Positions 15,848 through 25,580 of a stretch of DNA of 49,820 bases are shown here, in pieces; the first letter of the stretch is position 1; every line of letters starts with the position of its first letter. This stretch comes from Candidatus Roseilinea sp. (lineage in GTDB: Bacteria; Chloroflexota; Anaerolineae; J036; Brachytrichaceae). The notes beneath the pieces were generated by a model. It was given only the letters and a program-made list of their open reading frames with translations. It did no database searches and had not been told where the DNA came from. Made by a program: the position numbers and the translations under genes. The stretch is from assembly GCA_025055235.1 (NCBI GenBank), contig JANWYN010000071.1:1-49820 (forward strand), given 5' to 3'.

Positions 15848-18142
15848 ATGTCCGAGAATGCGCGCATCCGCCAACGGCTGATCGTGCGCGGCATCGTGCA
15901 GGGCGTGGGCTTCCGGCCGTTCGTGTACGGCCTGGCCACACGGCATGGGCTGGGCGGCTTCGTCGGCAACGACAGCAACGGTGTGTTCATCGAGGTCGAG
16001 GGCGAACCGGCGGCATTGGAGGCCTTCGCGCGTGACCTGCAGGCCGAACCGCCGCCGTTGGCATTGATCGAGTCGGTGACCAGCATGCCGCTGCCGGCGA
16101 CCGGCGAGACCACGTTCGTCATCGTCGCCAGCGAAGGCCAAGCCGGCGCCAGCACCGCCATCTCGCCCGACGTGTGCATCTGCGACGACTGCCTGCGCGA
16201 GCTGTTCGACCCGGCCGACCGGCGCTATCGCTATCCGTTCATCAACTGCACCAACTGCGGACCGCGCTTTACGATCATTCGGGACATCCCCTACGACCGG
16301 CCGCTCACGACGATGGCGGCCTTCCCGATGTGCGCGGCGTGCGCGCGCGAATACCATGACCCGACCGACCGGCGCTTCCACGCTCAGCCGGTGGCGTGTC
16401 CGGCATGCGGCCCGCGGGTCTGGTTCGAGGCCGGCGGCCGAGCGACGGCGTGGGACGATGACGCCATCCGCGCGGCACAGGCGGCCCTGCGCAGCGGCCG
16501 GATCGTCGCGGTGAAGGGCATCGGCGGGTTTCACCTGGCCTGCGACGCGACGAACGACGATGCGCTGCGCACCCTGCGCAGACGCAAAGGCCGGGTAGAC
16601 AAGCCGTTCGCGGTGATGGTGCGCGACCTGGCCGCCGCGCGCGCCTTGGCCGAGGTGGACGACGCCGAGGCAGCGCTGCTGACGAGCAAGGCGCGGCCGA
16701 TCGTGCTGCTGCGCCGCCGGCCGGACGCGCGGCTGAGCGCGCTGGTCGCGCCGGGCAACGCCTACGTCGGCCTGATGCTGCCGTACTCGCCGCTGCACTA
16801 CCTGTTGCTGGACGGCCTGGACATGCCGTTGGTGATGACGAGCGGCAACCTGAGCGACGAGCCGATCTGCAAGGACAACGACGAAGCCCTGCGCCGGTTG
16901 GCGTCGCTGGCCGATGGCTTTTTGCTGCACAACCGCGATATTCACGTGTGGTGCGACGATAGCGTGATGCGCGCGTTCGAGGGACGCGAGCTACCCATCC
17001 GGCGTTCGCGCGGCTATACGCCCTTCCCCGTCCGGCTGGCGCAGCCGGCGCCGATGCTCATTGCGACCGGCGGCGAGCTAAAGGCGACGTTCTGCGTCAC
17101 CCGCGAGCGGTTCGCCTACCTAAGCCAGCACATCGGCGACATGGAGAACCTGGAGACGCTGCAGGCATTCGAGCGTGCGCTGACGCACTTCGTCAAGCTC
17201 TTCCGCATCGTGCCGGAGCGGATCGTCTGTGACCTGCACCCCGGCTACCTCTCTACCCAGTGGGCGGAGCGCTTCGCCGCGGCACAGGGCTTGCCGCTGG
17301 TGAAGGTGCAGCACCACCACGCGCACATCGCGGCCTGCCTGGCCGAACACGGCTTCGACCCAGACGCGCGCGCCATCGGCATCAGCTTCGACGGCACGGG
17401 CTACGGCAGCGACGGAGCGATCTGGGGCGGCGAGGTGTTGATCGCGAATTGCCGGACGTTCACGCGCATCGCGCACTTGAAGTATGTGCCGCTGCCCGGC
17501 GGCGACGCGAGCATCAAGCGGCCGTATCGTGCAGCATTGGCGCACCTGTGGGCGGCAGGCATCGCGTGGGACGAGGACTTACCGTGCGTCGCGGCGTGCC
17601 CGCCGGAAGAGCGGCGTGTGCTGTGTCAGCAACTGGAGCGCAATTTCCACTGCCCGCCGACCAGCAGTATGGGCCGGCTGTTCGACGCGATCGCGGCGCT
17701 GGCCGGCGTGCGGCAAACGGCCACCTACGAGGCGCAGGCGGCCATCGAGCTGGAGGCGCTTTGCGACGATGCGGAGCAAGGGCACTATGAATGGGTGAGC
17801 GCGCCTTCGGCCGGCGGCGACGCGCTGGTGCTCGACCCGGCGCCCATCTTTCACGGCATCATGCGCGATCTGCACGCCAGCGTCTCGCGGCAAGCCATTG
17901 CGGCGAAGGCGCACAACACCATCGCCGAGCTGATCGTGCAGGTGAGCGATCACGCGCGCCGGCAAAGCGGGCTGAACGTCGTCGCGCTGAGCGGCGGGGT
18001 CTTCCAGAACGTGCAACTGTTGCAGCGGGCGCTGCCCCGGCTGCGCGCAGCAGGGTTTGAGGTGCTTACGCACCGCGCCGTGCCGCCCAACGACGGTGGG
18101 CTGGCGCTAGGCCAGGCGGCGGTGGGGGGCTTCAGGGCGTAG
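15848..18142 (+). CDS. hypF: Carbamoyltransferase HypF
   Basis: 764 residues, normal length. Domain order is complete: acylphosphatase-like (RGIVQGVGFRPFVYGLA, about residues 10-95); two zinc-finger pairs (CICDDC, CTNCGP, CAAC, CPACGP, about 105-190); a YrdC-like ATP domain (KGIGGFHLACDATND, about 200-390); and a Kae1-like C-terminal domain with HHHAHIAACLAEHG and SFDGTGYGSDG. HypF uses carbamoyl phosphate and ATP to carbamoylate the C-terminal Cys of HypE. The start is ATG 15848, or GTG one codon earlier. It is transcribed divergently from hypA, and its stop is TAG. Confidence 0.96.
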   Translation: MSENARIRQRLIVRGIVQGVGFRPFVYGLATRHGLGGFVGNDSNGVFIEVEGEPAALEAFARDLQAEPPPLALIESVTSMPLPATGETTFVIVASEGQAGASTAISPDVCICDDCLRELFDPADRRYRYPFINCTNCGPRFTIIRDIPYDRPLTTMAAFPMCAACAREYHDPTDRRFHAQPVACPACGPRVWFEAGGRATAWDDDAIRAAQAALRSGRIVAVKGIGGFHLACDATNDDALRTLRRRKGRVDKPFAVMVRDLAAARALAEVDDAEAALLTSKARPIVLLRRRPDARLSALVAPGNAYVGLMLPYSPLHYLLLDGLDMPLVMTSGNLSDEPICKDNDEALRRLASLADGFLLHNRDIHVWCDDSVMRAFEGRELPIRRSRGYTPFPVRLAQPAPMLIATGGELKATFCVTRERFAYLSQHIGDMENLETLQAFERALTHFVKLFRIVPERIVCDLHPGYLSTQWAERFAAAQGLPLVKVQHHHAHIAACLAEHGFDPDARAIGISFDGTGYGSDGAIWGGEVLIANCRTFTRIAHLKYVPLPGGDASIKRPYRAALAHLWAAGIAWDEDLPCVAACPPEERRVLCQQLERNFHCPPTSSMGRLFDAIAALAGVRQTATYEAQAAIELEALCDDAEQGHYEWVSAPSAGGDALVLDPAPIFHGIMRDLHASVSRQAIAAKAHNTIAELIVQVSDHARRQSGLNVVALSGGVFQNVQLLQRALPRLRAAGFEVLTHRAVPPNDGGLALGQAAVGGFRA

Positions 18143-18286
18143 GAGAGCACTAACGGGTTGATATCTTTGTTCTCTTTTCTTCTCGGCTCAAAGTTCGGAA
18201 GCCCTGCACTCATCCAACGGCCTGCGTTTCGGTCGCCTGCATAGTGAAGCAGAGCGGCATCGCCTGCGCGCCGTTGATGGACGCAG

Positions 18287-19849
18287 CTACTCATGCGGTC
18301 GTACCAGTGTTCCAATGATGGAAACGCTTTGACTCGTGCCATCGCTGTACTGCACAGTAACTGTGTATATTGTGCCGTCAGGCGCTACTCGAAACGGCTT
18401 GAAGTACAAATCGGCCTGACGAGGAGAAGTGGAAATCACATAGAGCAGCCAATTTGATACTGGATTACATGGTGTCGCCCAGATACCGCCTCCTGCCGTG
18501 TCTTCTACTTTGTAACTTATTGCTTGTACGTTAGTTTTTAATCCTTCAAGACGGATGTGTATGTTGTCAGGAACAGTACCCGTGGTGCATCCTCGACCAG
18601 CATAGCTCTGGCCATCTTGCCCCAAGAAAGTTCCACGAAGAGCCGAATACTTGTAACCATGATAGACAGCAGCTTCCTTTAATAAGCCAATCAGCTCTGT
18701 GGTGAGAGCGTTGACATCTGCTCGAGGAGTCCCGCCATAACCAGGGTAATAAAGCACATACACCGTACGTGTTATCACTGCTGGTTGAGAGGCAAGAGAT
18801 GTAGGAGAAATCAAAGCTACACGTTTCGAAACTGTCTGGAGAGGTTCAGTTGCGAGACCCGACTTTGGCTCAATCACGAATGATGGTAGATACGGTGCCA
18901 TTGTCCATGTGTTACCACGGCTCTGAAATAGAACTAGTGGAATGTAGACGTGAAATTGGTAGGACGGCCTGCCGAATAAGTATGACCACCAGTTCTGATG
19001 AGGGTTGCCATTTCGGTCTTTGTTGATATTGTTTAGTCCGGGAGTGTTTTGCATCCACCAAATCTGAAATCCCCAGTGTGTGCATCCCCAAGCCTGACAA
19101 TTGAGACGAGTTGGAAGAGCAGAGCCATCTTGGCTCCAAGATGGACAAATAGTCTCAACAGTGGTTGTGTCATTGTAAATGTAATCTTGATTGCTCAAAA
19201 TATTAGGAGGGTGGTGAACATCACCACATCCGCCTATCTGGTCATTGCCTGAAAACGGACGAGCTACAAAACCGTAACGATCACTAAGCAGACTGCCACA
19301 TTGGCTATATGGCCATGTCGTGCTACCCGCCCAGGGCCAAGTCGCGGTTGAAAAGTCACAGGGGAAGTATTTACCAAAGAAGCCTTCAAGGCGATGGCCG
19401 AAACTATGTAGTGCAACATCTACTTCTCGAAGATAATTAAACGTCATAGTTGTAACTACTTTACCGCAGTTCGGTGCATCTCCATACCAATCTGGACCAG
19501 AAGTGGTCCATTCCCACATATGTCCTTTGGTTACACCATCTCCATTACCTGCCCATATCCATACTTCATCTACTTGTCCGCTAGCAATAAGAGAGCACAG
19601 ATTATGCTCAGCATATATCTCAGTGTAATCAGCTAGTCCGTTGGTCAATACTGGAGGCATAGTAGTATCCGTAATGACTGACCCGCCATAAACTCGGTAT
19701 TCTAAGTATGGTCGTGGCGGCGTAGCGTCATCTACAGTTGATTTGGCATGTATTGTTTGCGTTCGATTGTAAGGCTTCCCCCCAAGTGACTCTATGCCCA
19801 GTATTACAAGAGCAATAATCAGAACTTGTGTTAGCGAACGAGATATCAT
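18287..19849 (-). CDS. Low-GC secreted protein of unknown function
   Basis: 520 residues. ATG 19849 is preferred over 19873 because GGGGGGTC precedes it at Shine-Dalgarno distance and MISRSLTQVLIIALVILGIE is then a clean signal peptide or anchor. The N-terminal half is Trp/Cys/Gly-rich and contains VDVALHSFGHRLEGFFG, a His-x-x-x-His-Arg-x-Glu pattern that could bind metal, and WGCTHWGFQIWWMQN. An internal HVYIPLVLFQS resembles the LPLVLR-type tails of Chloroflexota secreted proteins. The C-terminal half looks beta-rich (a Kae-free, sugar-binding-like fold is possible but not shown). GC is about 45% against about 65% around it, indicating foreign origin or different selection. I do not recognise the function. 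Confidence 0.75.
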   Translation of the reverse strand: MISRSLTQVLIIALVILGIESLGGKPYNRTQTIHAKSTVDDATPPRPYLEYRVYGGSVITDTTMPPVLTNGLADYTEIYAEHNLCSLIASGQVDEVWIWAGNGDGVTKGHMWEWTTSGPDWYGDAPNCGKVVTTMTFNYLREVDVALHSFGHRLEGFFGKYFPCDFSTATWPWAGSTTWPYSQCGSLLSDRYGFVARPFSGNDQIGGCGDVHHPPNILSNQDYIYNDTTTVETICPSWSQDGSALPTRLNCQAWGCTHWGFQIWWMQNTPGLNNINKDRNGNPHQNWWSYLFGRPSYQFHVYIPLVLFQSRGNTWTMAPYLPSFVIEPKSGLATEPLQTVSKRVALISPTSLASQPAVITRTVYVLYYPGYGGTPRADVNALTTELIGLLKEAAVYHGYKYSALRGTFLGQDGQSYAGRGCTTGTVPDNIHIRLEGLKTNVQAISYKVEDTAGGGIWATPCNPVSNWLLYVISTSPRQADLYFKPFRVAPDGTIYTVTVQYSDGTSQSVSIIGTLVRPHE

Positions 19850-19905
19850 TAGTGACCCCCTGATCCAGGTCAATGGTTAGTCGCCAACGGCTAGCGCTTC
19901 ACCTG

Positions 19906-19922
19906 CGCCGCAGAGTGCGGCG
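19906..19922. other. Short GC-rich hairpin in a divergent intergenic region
   Basis: CGCCGCA-GAG-TGCGGCG, a perfect 7-bp stem with a 3-base loop, midway between the divergent secreted-protein gene and the ABC genes. There is no T run on either strand. It may be an operator or have no function. Confidence 0.4.
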
Positions 19923-20045
19923 GAGCAAGTCAGTATACAAAATCCTTCCATTGTGTTGTCGCGCGCAAGTGAGGCGCATAATTCACGAAAGATTGTAAGG
20001 AGCTGCGCGCCGATTGCAAGAAGGTACACGCCATCATGGTGGGCA

Positions 20046-20051
20046 TACAAT
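20046..20051 (+). promoter_or_regulatory. Putative -10 element (TACAAT) for the ABC operon
   Basis: TACAAT ends 10 nt before ATG 20062 and no Shine-Dalgarno is present. It is slightly farther than the 7-9 nt seen at the other genes with this arrangement. Confidence 0.4.
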
Positions 20052-20061
20052 TCGTCGTTCC

Positions 20062-21846
20062 ATGCATCTCCCACCGCGGCCGCACTTTAGCCTGCTCTCG
20101 CGCTATCTCCGCCCGCAACGTGTGCGCATGATTCTGCTCGCCGCGCTGCTCTTCGGCAGCATCGGGTTACAACTGCTGGCGCCGCAGGTGCTCCGCCATT
20201 TCATTGACGCGGCACAGTCCACGGCGCTGCTCGACACGCTGGCCGGCGCGGCGCTGTGGTTCATCGCGCTGGGCATCGCCGGCAACCTGACCACCGGCCT
20301 GGCCGCCTACGTCGGCGAGGACGTGGCCTGGACGGCGACTAACCGGCTGCGCGCCGACCTGGCAGCGCACTGCCTGCGGCTGGACATGACCTTCCACAAA
20401 GACCACACTGCCGGCGAAATGATCGAGCGCATTGACGGCGACGTCACCGCATTGTCGAACTTCTTCTCGCAGTTCGTCGTGCGCGTGCTGGGGACATTCG
20501 CGCTGCTGATCGGCGTGCTCGTGTTGATGTTCGTCGAAGACTGGCGCATTGGGCTGGCGATGACGGCCTACGCCGGGCTGGCGCTGCTCGTGCTGCGCTG
20601 GGCGAAGGATCGTGCCGTGCCGTATTTCAAGGCGGCGCGCCAGGCGGCTGCCGATTTGTCATCGTTCTGGGAAGAGCGGCTATCCGGCCTGGAGGACATA
20701 CGATCGAGCGGCGCGACCGACTATGTGATGCGGCTGATGTATGCGCTGATGCGCGCGCTCTTCCAGAAGAACCTGCGCGCGGCGCTGATGGGGCGCATCC
20801 TGTTCGCCAGCGCCATCGTGCTGTTCTCGCTCGGCAACGCCATCGCCATCGGCGTCGGCGGCTGGTTGCTCGGCTTGGGCGCGTTGACCCTCGGTGGGGT
20901 GTATCTGATCTTCGACTACACCGGCCTGCTGTCGTCGAACCTGCGCATCATCACCGAGCAGCTCGACGACCTGCAACGCGCCTCGGCCGGCATCGAGCGG
21001 GTGACCGAATTGATGCAGCGCCGCAGCCGGATCGAAGACGCCCCGGACGCGATCGCCCTCGCGCCTGCGAACACACCGCCGGCACTGGAGTTCCGCGCGG
21101 TGTCCTTCGCCTACGACGCGGCCGGCGGGGACGACGCATTCGCGCTGAAGGATGTCTCGTTCACGCTGCCCGCCGGGCGTGTGTTAGGCTTGCTCGGACG
21201 CACCGGCAGCGGCAAGACCACTCTCTCCCGGCTGCTGTTTCGCTTCTACGACCCCACCGAAGGCGTCATCCTGCTGGACGGCATGGACATCCGCCGCATG
21301 AAGCTGGCCGATCTGCGGCGGCGCATTGCCATCGTCACGCAGGACGTGCAACTGTTTCAGGCCAGCGTGCGCGATAACCTCACCTTCTTCGACCGGCGCA
21401 TCCCGGACACGCGTATCGTAGAGACGCTAAACGACCTCGGCCTGGGCGACTGGCTGGCGTCGTTGCCGGACGGCCTCGACACCGAACTGCAATCGGGCAG
21501 CGGCAGCCTATCGGCAGGCGAAGCACAGCTGCTGGCCTTCGCCCGCGCATTCCTACAATCGCCTGGGCTGGTGATCCTCGACGAAGCCTCATCACGGCTG
21601 GATCCGGCGACCGAGCGCCGGGTCGAACGCGCCGTGGACGAGTTGCTGCGCGGCCGCACGGCCATCATCATCGCCCACCGGCTGGCCACGGTGCAGCGCG
21701 CCGACGACATCTTGATTTTGGAGAACGGGCGGCTGCGCGAGTTCGGCCCGCGCCGCGCGCTCATGGCCCGGCCGGACTCGCGCTTTTCGCAGTTGCTGCG
21801 CATCGGCCTGCAGGCCGGGGGCGTCTTAAGCGAGGTAACGGCATGA
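20062..21846 (+). CDS. ABC exporter half-transporter, subunit with catalytic Glu
   Basis: 594 residues: six-helix exporter-type membrane domain (about 1-310) followed by a nucleotide-binding domain. NBD motifs: Walker [13 protein letters not shown]-loop VTQDVQLF, a signature that deviates from LSGGQ ([19 protein letters not shown]), Walker [14 protein letters not shown] with the catalytic Glu, and H-loop IIIAHRLAT. Together with the next gene it should form a heterodimer in the inner membrane that exports lipid, peptide or drug substrates; the substrate is not deducible. ATG 20062 gives the usual short basic N-terminus. Its stop overlaps the next start (ATGA). Position between hyp and hox genes may be incidental. 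Confidence 0.9.
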   Translation: MHLPPRPHFSLLSRYLRPQRVRMILLAALLFGSIGLQLLAPQVLRHFIDAAQSTALLDTLAGAALWFIALGIAGNLTTGLAAYVGEDVAWTATNRLRADLAAHCLRLDMTFHKDHTAGEMIERIDGDVTALSNFFSQFVVRVLGTFALLIGVLVLMFVEDWRIGLAMTAYAGLALLVLRWAKDRAVPYFKAARQAAADLSSFWEERLSGLEDIRSSGATDYVMRLMYALMRALFQKNLRAALMGRILFASAIVLFSLGNAIAIGVGGWLLGLGALTLGGVYLIFDYTGLLSSNLRIITEQLDDLQRASAGIERVTELMQRRSRIEDAPDAIALAPANTPPALEFRAVSFAYDAAGGDDAFALKDVSFTLPAGRVLGLLGRTGSGKTTLSRLLFRFYDPTEGVILLDGMDIRRMKLADLRRRIAIVTQDVQLFQASVRDNLTFFDRRIPDTRIVETLNDLGLGDWLASLPDGLDTELQSGSGSLSAGEAQLLAFARAFLQSPGLVILDEASSRLDPATERRVERAVDELLRGRTAIIIAHRLATVQRADDILILENGRLREFGPRRALMARPDSRFSQLLRIGLQAGGVLSEVTA

Positions 21847-23789
21847 ACACACCGCAAGCGACGCACTCGGGCCACGAGCATGCAACGGTGAGCGCGGGCG
21901 CGCGCAGCGGCACATCCGGCGCGACGATGCCCACCTGGAAGGCGCTTTGGCACTTGTTCACCTTTCAGCCTTGGCTATTCGGGCTGAACGTGCTGGCGCA
22001 AATCCCGCGCCAGGCCATGTTCCTCGTGCCCGGCTTGATCATCCGCGCGTGCTTCGACGAGTTGACTCGGCGCGGGCAACTGACCTGGGGCTTGATGGGG
22101 CTGCTCGCGCTGCTCGTGGCTTCAGCCTTCGCGCGAGTAGGCGTGATCTACCTGGGCGCGCTGACGATGGTGATCTACAACAACTACGCTTCGGCATTGC
22201 TGCGCAAGAACCTCTTCGCCCGCATCTTGCAGTTGCCGGCGGCGCGCGCCCTCCCCTACTCGCCCGGCGAGGCCATCACCCGGCTGGGCGGCGACGTGAC
22301 CGAGATCGCGACGTTCATTGACAACCTGCTGCAAGCGGTGGGGATGGCCGCCTTCGCCGCCCTGGCGCTCGCCATCATGGCCGGCATCAACCCGATCATC
22401 ACTGCCGTCGTCGCCGCGCCGTTGGTCGCGGTGGCCGTCATCGCCGGTCTGGGCACGGCACGCATCCAGAAGTACCGGCGCGAGAGCCGGCGGGCGACCG
22501 GCCGGCTATACGGCTTCATCGCCGAGACGTTCGGCGCCGTGCAGGCCGTGCAGGTGGCCGGCGCAGAGGCACCCGTCGTCCGCGAATTCGAACGACTCGG
22601 CGAAATACGCCGCCGCGCTGTGCTCAAGGAGCGCCTGTTCAACGAGCTGATCCTCAACGCGATGAGCGACATGGTGACCACGGTCGGCACGGGGCTGATC
22701 TTGCTGATGGTGGCGACCTCGTTTCGCGCCGGTGCGTTCACGGTGGGCGACTTCGCGTTGTTCGTCGCCTACCTGACCCGCATGACCGACTTCACGTTCG
22801 CCTTCGGCCGGCTGCTGGCGAACTACAAGCAGACCGGCGTGTCGTTCGAGCGGCTGTTCCGGCTGATGCAGGGCGCGCCGCCGGAGCAGTTGACGGCGCA
22901 CGGCCCGGTCTATCTGCGCGGGACATTGCCCGAAGTGCAACCGCCGACACGCGGCCCGGCCGACACATTCCGGCGGCTGGACGTGCGCGGCCTGACCTAC
23001 CACTACCCGGCGCTCTCGCCCGATGATGCGACTGCACCGCGCGGCATCACCGACATCAGTTTCTCGCTGACGCGCGGCTCATTCACCGTGATCACCGGGC
23101 GCATCGGCGCGGGCAAGACCACGCTGCTGCGCGTGCTGCTTGGTCTGCTGCCCCGCGACGCCGGCCAGATCTACTGGAACGGCGAGGCAGTGACGGATCC
23201 GGCGAACTTCTTCGTCCCGCCACGGGTGGCCTACACAAGCCAAACGCCGCGCCTGTTCAGCGACACCCTACGTGACAACATCCTACTTGGCATCGGCGAC
23301 GACGGCCTACAAGAGGCGATCTATCGCGCTGTAATGGAGCGCGACCTGGAGGGGTTAGAGCGCCGGCTCGACACCGTGGTCGGCCCGCGCGGGGTCAAGC
23401 TCTCCGGCGGGCAAATTCAGCGCGCCGCCGCTGCGCGCATGTTCGTGCGCAACGCCGAGCTGCTCGTGTTCGACGACCTCTCCTCCGCGCTGGATGTCGA
23501 GACGGAAGCGCTGCTATGGGATCGGCTACAAATTGAAAATGCAAAATTGAAAATTGAAAAGGAGAACGCAGACAGTCGCGCTTCTCGATTTTCAATTTTC
23601 AATTCTCAATTCTCAATTTTGGCGGTGAGCCACCGTCGCGCCACGCTGCGCCGCGCCGATCACATCATCGTCATGAAGGATGGGCGGATCGAAGCGCAAG
23701 GCAAATTGGACGAACTGCTGCGCAGCTCGGCGGAGATGCAGCGCCTCTGGGCTGCCGAGCCGGAGCGCGAAGACCGGCCAACCGGCTAG
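21843..23789 (+). CDS. ABC exporter half-transporter, partner subunit with repeat-encoded NBD insert
   Basis: 648 residues: membrane domain (about 40-340) and NBD. Walker A is [12 protein letters not shown]-loop TSQTPRLF, signature the canonical [16 protein letters not shown] and H-loop [13 protein letters not shown]. Walker B is [12 protein letters not shown]: the catalytic Glu is Asp. Subunit 1 has Glu but a poor signature, so the pair forms one consensus and one degenerate ATP site, as in TM287/288-type heterodimers. Between the D-loop and H-loop an extra stretch of about 30 residues (563-592; [19 protein letters not shown] onward) is encoded by an AT-rich inverted tandem array, in frame. 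The insert lies in a surface region, so function may survive. It is translationally coupled to the upstream subunit. Confidence 0.9.
   Translation: MNTPQATHSGHEHATVSAGARSGTSGATMPTWKALWHLFTFQPWLFGLNVLAQIPRQAMFLVPGLIIRACFDELTRRGQLTWGLMGLLALLVASAFARVGVIYLGALTMVIYNNYASALLRKNLFARILQLPAARALPYSPGEAITRLGGDVTEIATFIDNLLQAVGMAAFAALALAIMAGINPIITAVVAAPLVAVAVIAGLGTARIQKYRRESRRATGRLYGFIAETFGAVQAVQVAGAEAPVVREFERLGEIRRRAVLKERLFNELILNAMSDMVTTVGTGLILLMVATSFRAGAFTVGDFALFVAYLTRMTDFTFAFGRLLANYKQTGVSFERLFRLMQGAPPEQLTAHGPVYLRGTLPEVQPPTRGPADTFRRLDVRGLTYHYPALSPDDATAPRGITDISFSLTRGSFTVITGRIGAGKTTLLRVLLGLLPRDAGQIYWNGEAVTDPANFFVPPRVAYTSQTPRLFSDTLRDNILLGIGDDGLQEAIYRAVMERDLEGLERRLDTVVGPRGVKLSGGQIQRAAAARMFVRNAELLVFDDLSSALDVETEALLWDRLQIENAKLKIEKENADSRASRFSIFNSQFSILAVSHRRATLRRADHIIVMKDGRIEAQGKLDELLRSSAEMQRLWAAEPEREDRPTG
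23530..23620. repeat. Inverted A-module array inserted in an ABC ATPase coding sequence
   Basis: The left arm (23530-23560) repeats AATTGAAA words; the right arm (23588-23620) repeats the complement (TTTTCAA, TTCTCAA). A 27-base loop separates them, so the mRNA can form a long A/U hairpin inside the ORF. The same AATTGAG words make up module A at 12737. It is AT-rich within a 65% GC gene. Confidence 0.9.
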
Positions 23790-23854
23790 GCATAGCTTGA
23801 CCGGGCGCATAGTGCCTCGCGCTTCATCCTTCGTTAGTCTCATCCAAGACGGCA

Positions 23855-23883
23855 ATTCGCCCATCCGATACATTGAGGCGAAT
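23855..23883. promoter_or_regulatory. Inverted repeat upstream of the DHOD-like/hox operon
   Basis: ATTCGCC (23855-23861) and GGCGAAT (23877-23883) are separated by 15 nt and end 17 bp before ATG 23901. It could be an operator or leader hairpin for the hox operon. No known Rex or LexA-type consensus is recognised. Confidence 0.35.
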
Positions 23884-23900
23884 GCGCTGCGAGGTTAGGG

Positions 23901-24971
23901 ATGGATCTGACGACGACTTACCTGGGATTGAAGCTGGCGCACCCGGTCGTGCCGTCGGCCTCGCCGCTCTCGCGCAACCTGGACAGCATCCGCCGGTTGG
24001 AAGATGCCGGCGCGCCGGCGATCGTCATGTACTCGCTCTTCGAGGAGCAGATCGAGAACGAGAGCCAGGTGATGCACCACTTCCTGGAATACGGCGGGGA
24101 GAGCTTCGCCGAGGTGTCGCGCTACTTCCCCGACTGGCGCTACTACAACATCGGCCCGGAGGAGTATCTCAAGCTCGTCCAGTCGGCCAAGGCCGCGACG
24201 GACATCCCGATCATCGGAAGCCTGAACGGCATGTCCACCGGCGGCTGGATCGAATACGCGCGCAAGATCGAACAGGCCGGCGCGGACGCGCTCGAGCTGA
24301 ACATCTATTACATCCCCACCGATCCACACGTCACCGGCTGGCACATCGAGGAGCGCTACTTAGACATCTTGCACGCCGTGCGCCAAACGGTAAAAATCCC
24401 GATCGCGCTGAAGCTCAGCCCGTTCTTCAGCGCGATGGCCAATATGGCGCTGCACTTCGCTAACGCCGGTGCTAACGCGCTGGTGTTGTTCAACCGCTTC
24501 TACCAGCCCGACTTCGACCTCGACCGGCTGGAGGTGACGCCGCACTTGGTGCTAAGCGACAGCGACGAGCTACGCCTGCCGCTGCGCTGGGTGGCCATCC
24601 TCTACGACCGCGTGCCGATCGAACTGGCGATCAGCACCGGCGTCCACACGCACATTGACGTGCTGAAAGGGCTGATGGCCGGCGCGCGCGTGACGATGAT
24701 GACCTCAGAGCTGCTGCAGCACGGCGTCAAGCGCATCGGCGAGATCGTGCGCGACCTGCGCAATTGGATGGAGGAACACGAATACGAGTCCGTCGCGCAG
24801 ATGCAAGGCAGCATGAGCCAGCGGGCGGTCGCCAACCCGGCGGCGTTCGAGCGCGCCAACTACATGAAGGTGCTCGACGCCTGGCGGCCGGATCCCGCCG
24901 CCGTGCTGCCAAAATCGAAGCTGCCACCCTCACTGCCGCTGCGCTTCAGGGGCGAACGCCCGAACGAATGA
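23901..24971 (+). CDS. Dihydroorotate dehydrogenase-like flavoprotein leading the hox operon
   Basis: 356 residues with a PyrD-type TIM barrel: the opening [20 protein letters not shown] matches the class 1 DHOD N-terminus, and barrel strands with FMN contacts follow ([40 protein letters not shown]). The active-site loop that normally carries Cys or Ser after N-x-S-C-P-N reads [11 protein letters not shown] here, so true dihydroorotate oxidation is doubtful. Relatives annotated DHOD-like often neighbour pyruvate:ferredoxin oxidoreductase or hydrogenase genes. ATG 23901 has gaggttaggg before it. hoxE starts 18 bp after the stop, so it is probably co-transcribed and may be a flavin redox partner (inference). 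Confidence 0.82.
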   Translation: MDLTTTYLGLKLAHPVVPSASPLSRNLDSIRRLEDAGAPAIVMYSLFEEQIENESQVMHHFLEYGGESFAEVSRYFPDWRYYNIGPEEYLKLVQSAKAATDIPIIGSLNGMSTGGWIEYARKIEQAGADALELNIYYIPTDPHVTGWHIEERYLDILHAVRQTVKIPIALKLSPFFSAMANMALHFANAGANALVLFNRFYQPDFDLDRLEVTPHLVLSDSDELRLPLRWVAILYDRVPIELAISTGVHTHIDVLKGLMAGARVTMMTSELLQHGVKRIGEIVRDLRNWMEEHEYESVAQMQGSMSQRAVANPAAFERANYMKVLDAWRPDPAAVLPKSKLPPSLPLRFRGERPNE

Positions 24972-24989
24972 TTCGACCACACGGAGACC

Positions 24990-25547
24990 ATGACAAGCAC
25001 ACCAACTGCATCCGGACGACCTGCCGGCAACGGCGCCGCGACGGCGACGCCGAGCGACCGGCTGGCCAGCGACAAGCGCTACAAGATCATCGAAGCGACG
25101 ATGCGCCGCCACGGCTACCAGGGCCATGGGCTGATCGAGGCGTTGCACAGCGCCCAGGAGGCCTTCGGCTATCTGGATGATTTCACGCTCAGGCACATCG
25201 CCCGCACGCTGCACTTGCCGCCGAGCAAAGTCTTCGGCGTGGCGACGTTCTACAACCTGTTCACGCTCAAACCGCAGGGCGCGCACACCTGCGTGGTGTG
25301 CTTGGGGACGGCGTGTTACATCAAGGGCGCGCGCGAGGTGCTGGCGGCGATCGAAGCCGAATACGACGTGAAGGCCGGTGGCACGACGCGCGATAACCAG
25401 CTCTCGCTGCTCACCGCGCGCTGCTTCGGCTCGTGCGCGCTGGCGCCGGTGCTCACCTTCGACGGCGAGACGATCGGCAAGGTTGCGCCTTCGGCAATAG
25501 CGCAACAGATCGCCCAACGCTTGGCAGCGGCTCGACAAACTCAATAA
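24990..25547 (+). CDS. hoxE: Bidirectional [NiFe] hydrogenase subunit HoxE (NuoE-like)
   Basis: 185 residues. A NuoE-type thioredoxin-like [2Fe-2S] protein: an N-terminal helical domain (YKIIEATMRRHGYQGHGLIE, then VFGVATFYNLF), the first Cys pair in CVVCLGTACYIKGA and the second in CFGSCALAP. It passes electrons between HoxF and, in some systems, ferredoxin. The first 25 residues are Ala/Thr/Gly-rich and probably disordered. ATG 24990 follows cggagacc. hoxF starts 33 bp later. Confidence 0.93.
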   Translation: MTSTPTASGRPAGNGAATATPSDRLASDKRYKIIEATMRRHGYQGHGLIEALHSAQEAFGYLDDFTLRHIARTLHLPPSKVFGVATFYNLFTLKPQGAHTCVVCLGTACYIKGAREVLAAIEAEYDVKAGGTTRDNQLSLLTARCFGSCALAPVLTFDGETIGKVAPSAIAQQIAQRLAAARQTQ

Positions 25548-25580
25548 ACACTTTGGGATGAACCTGGAAGGATCGGCACC

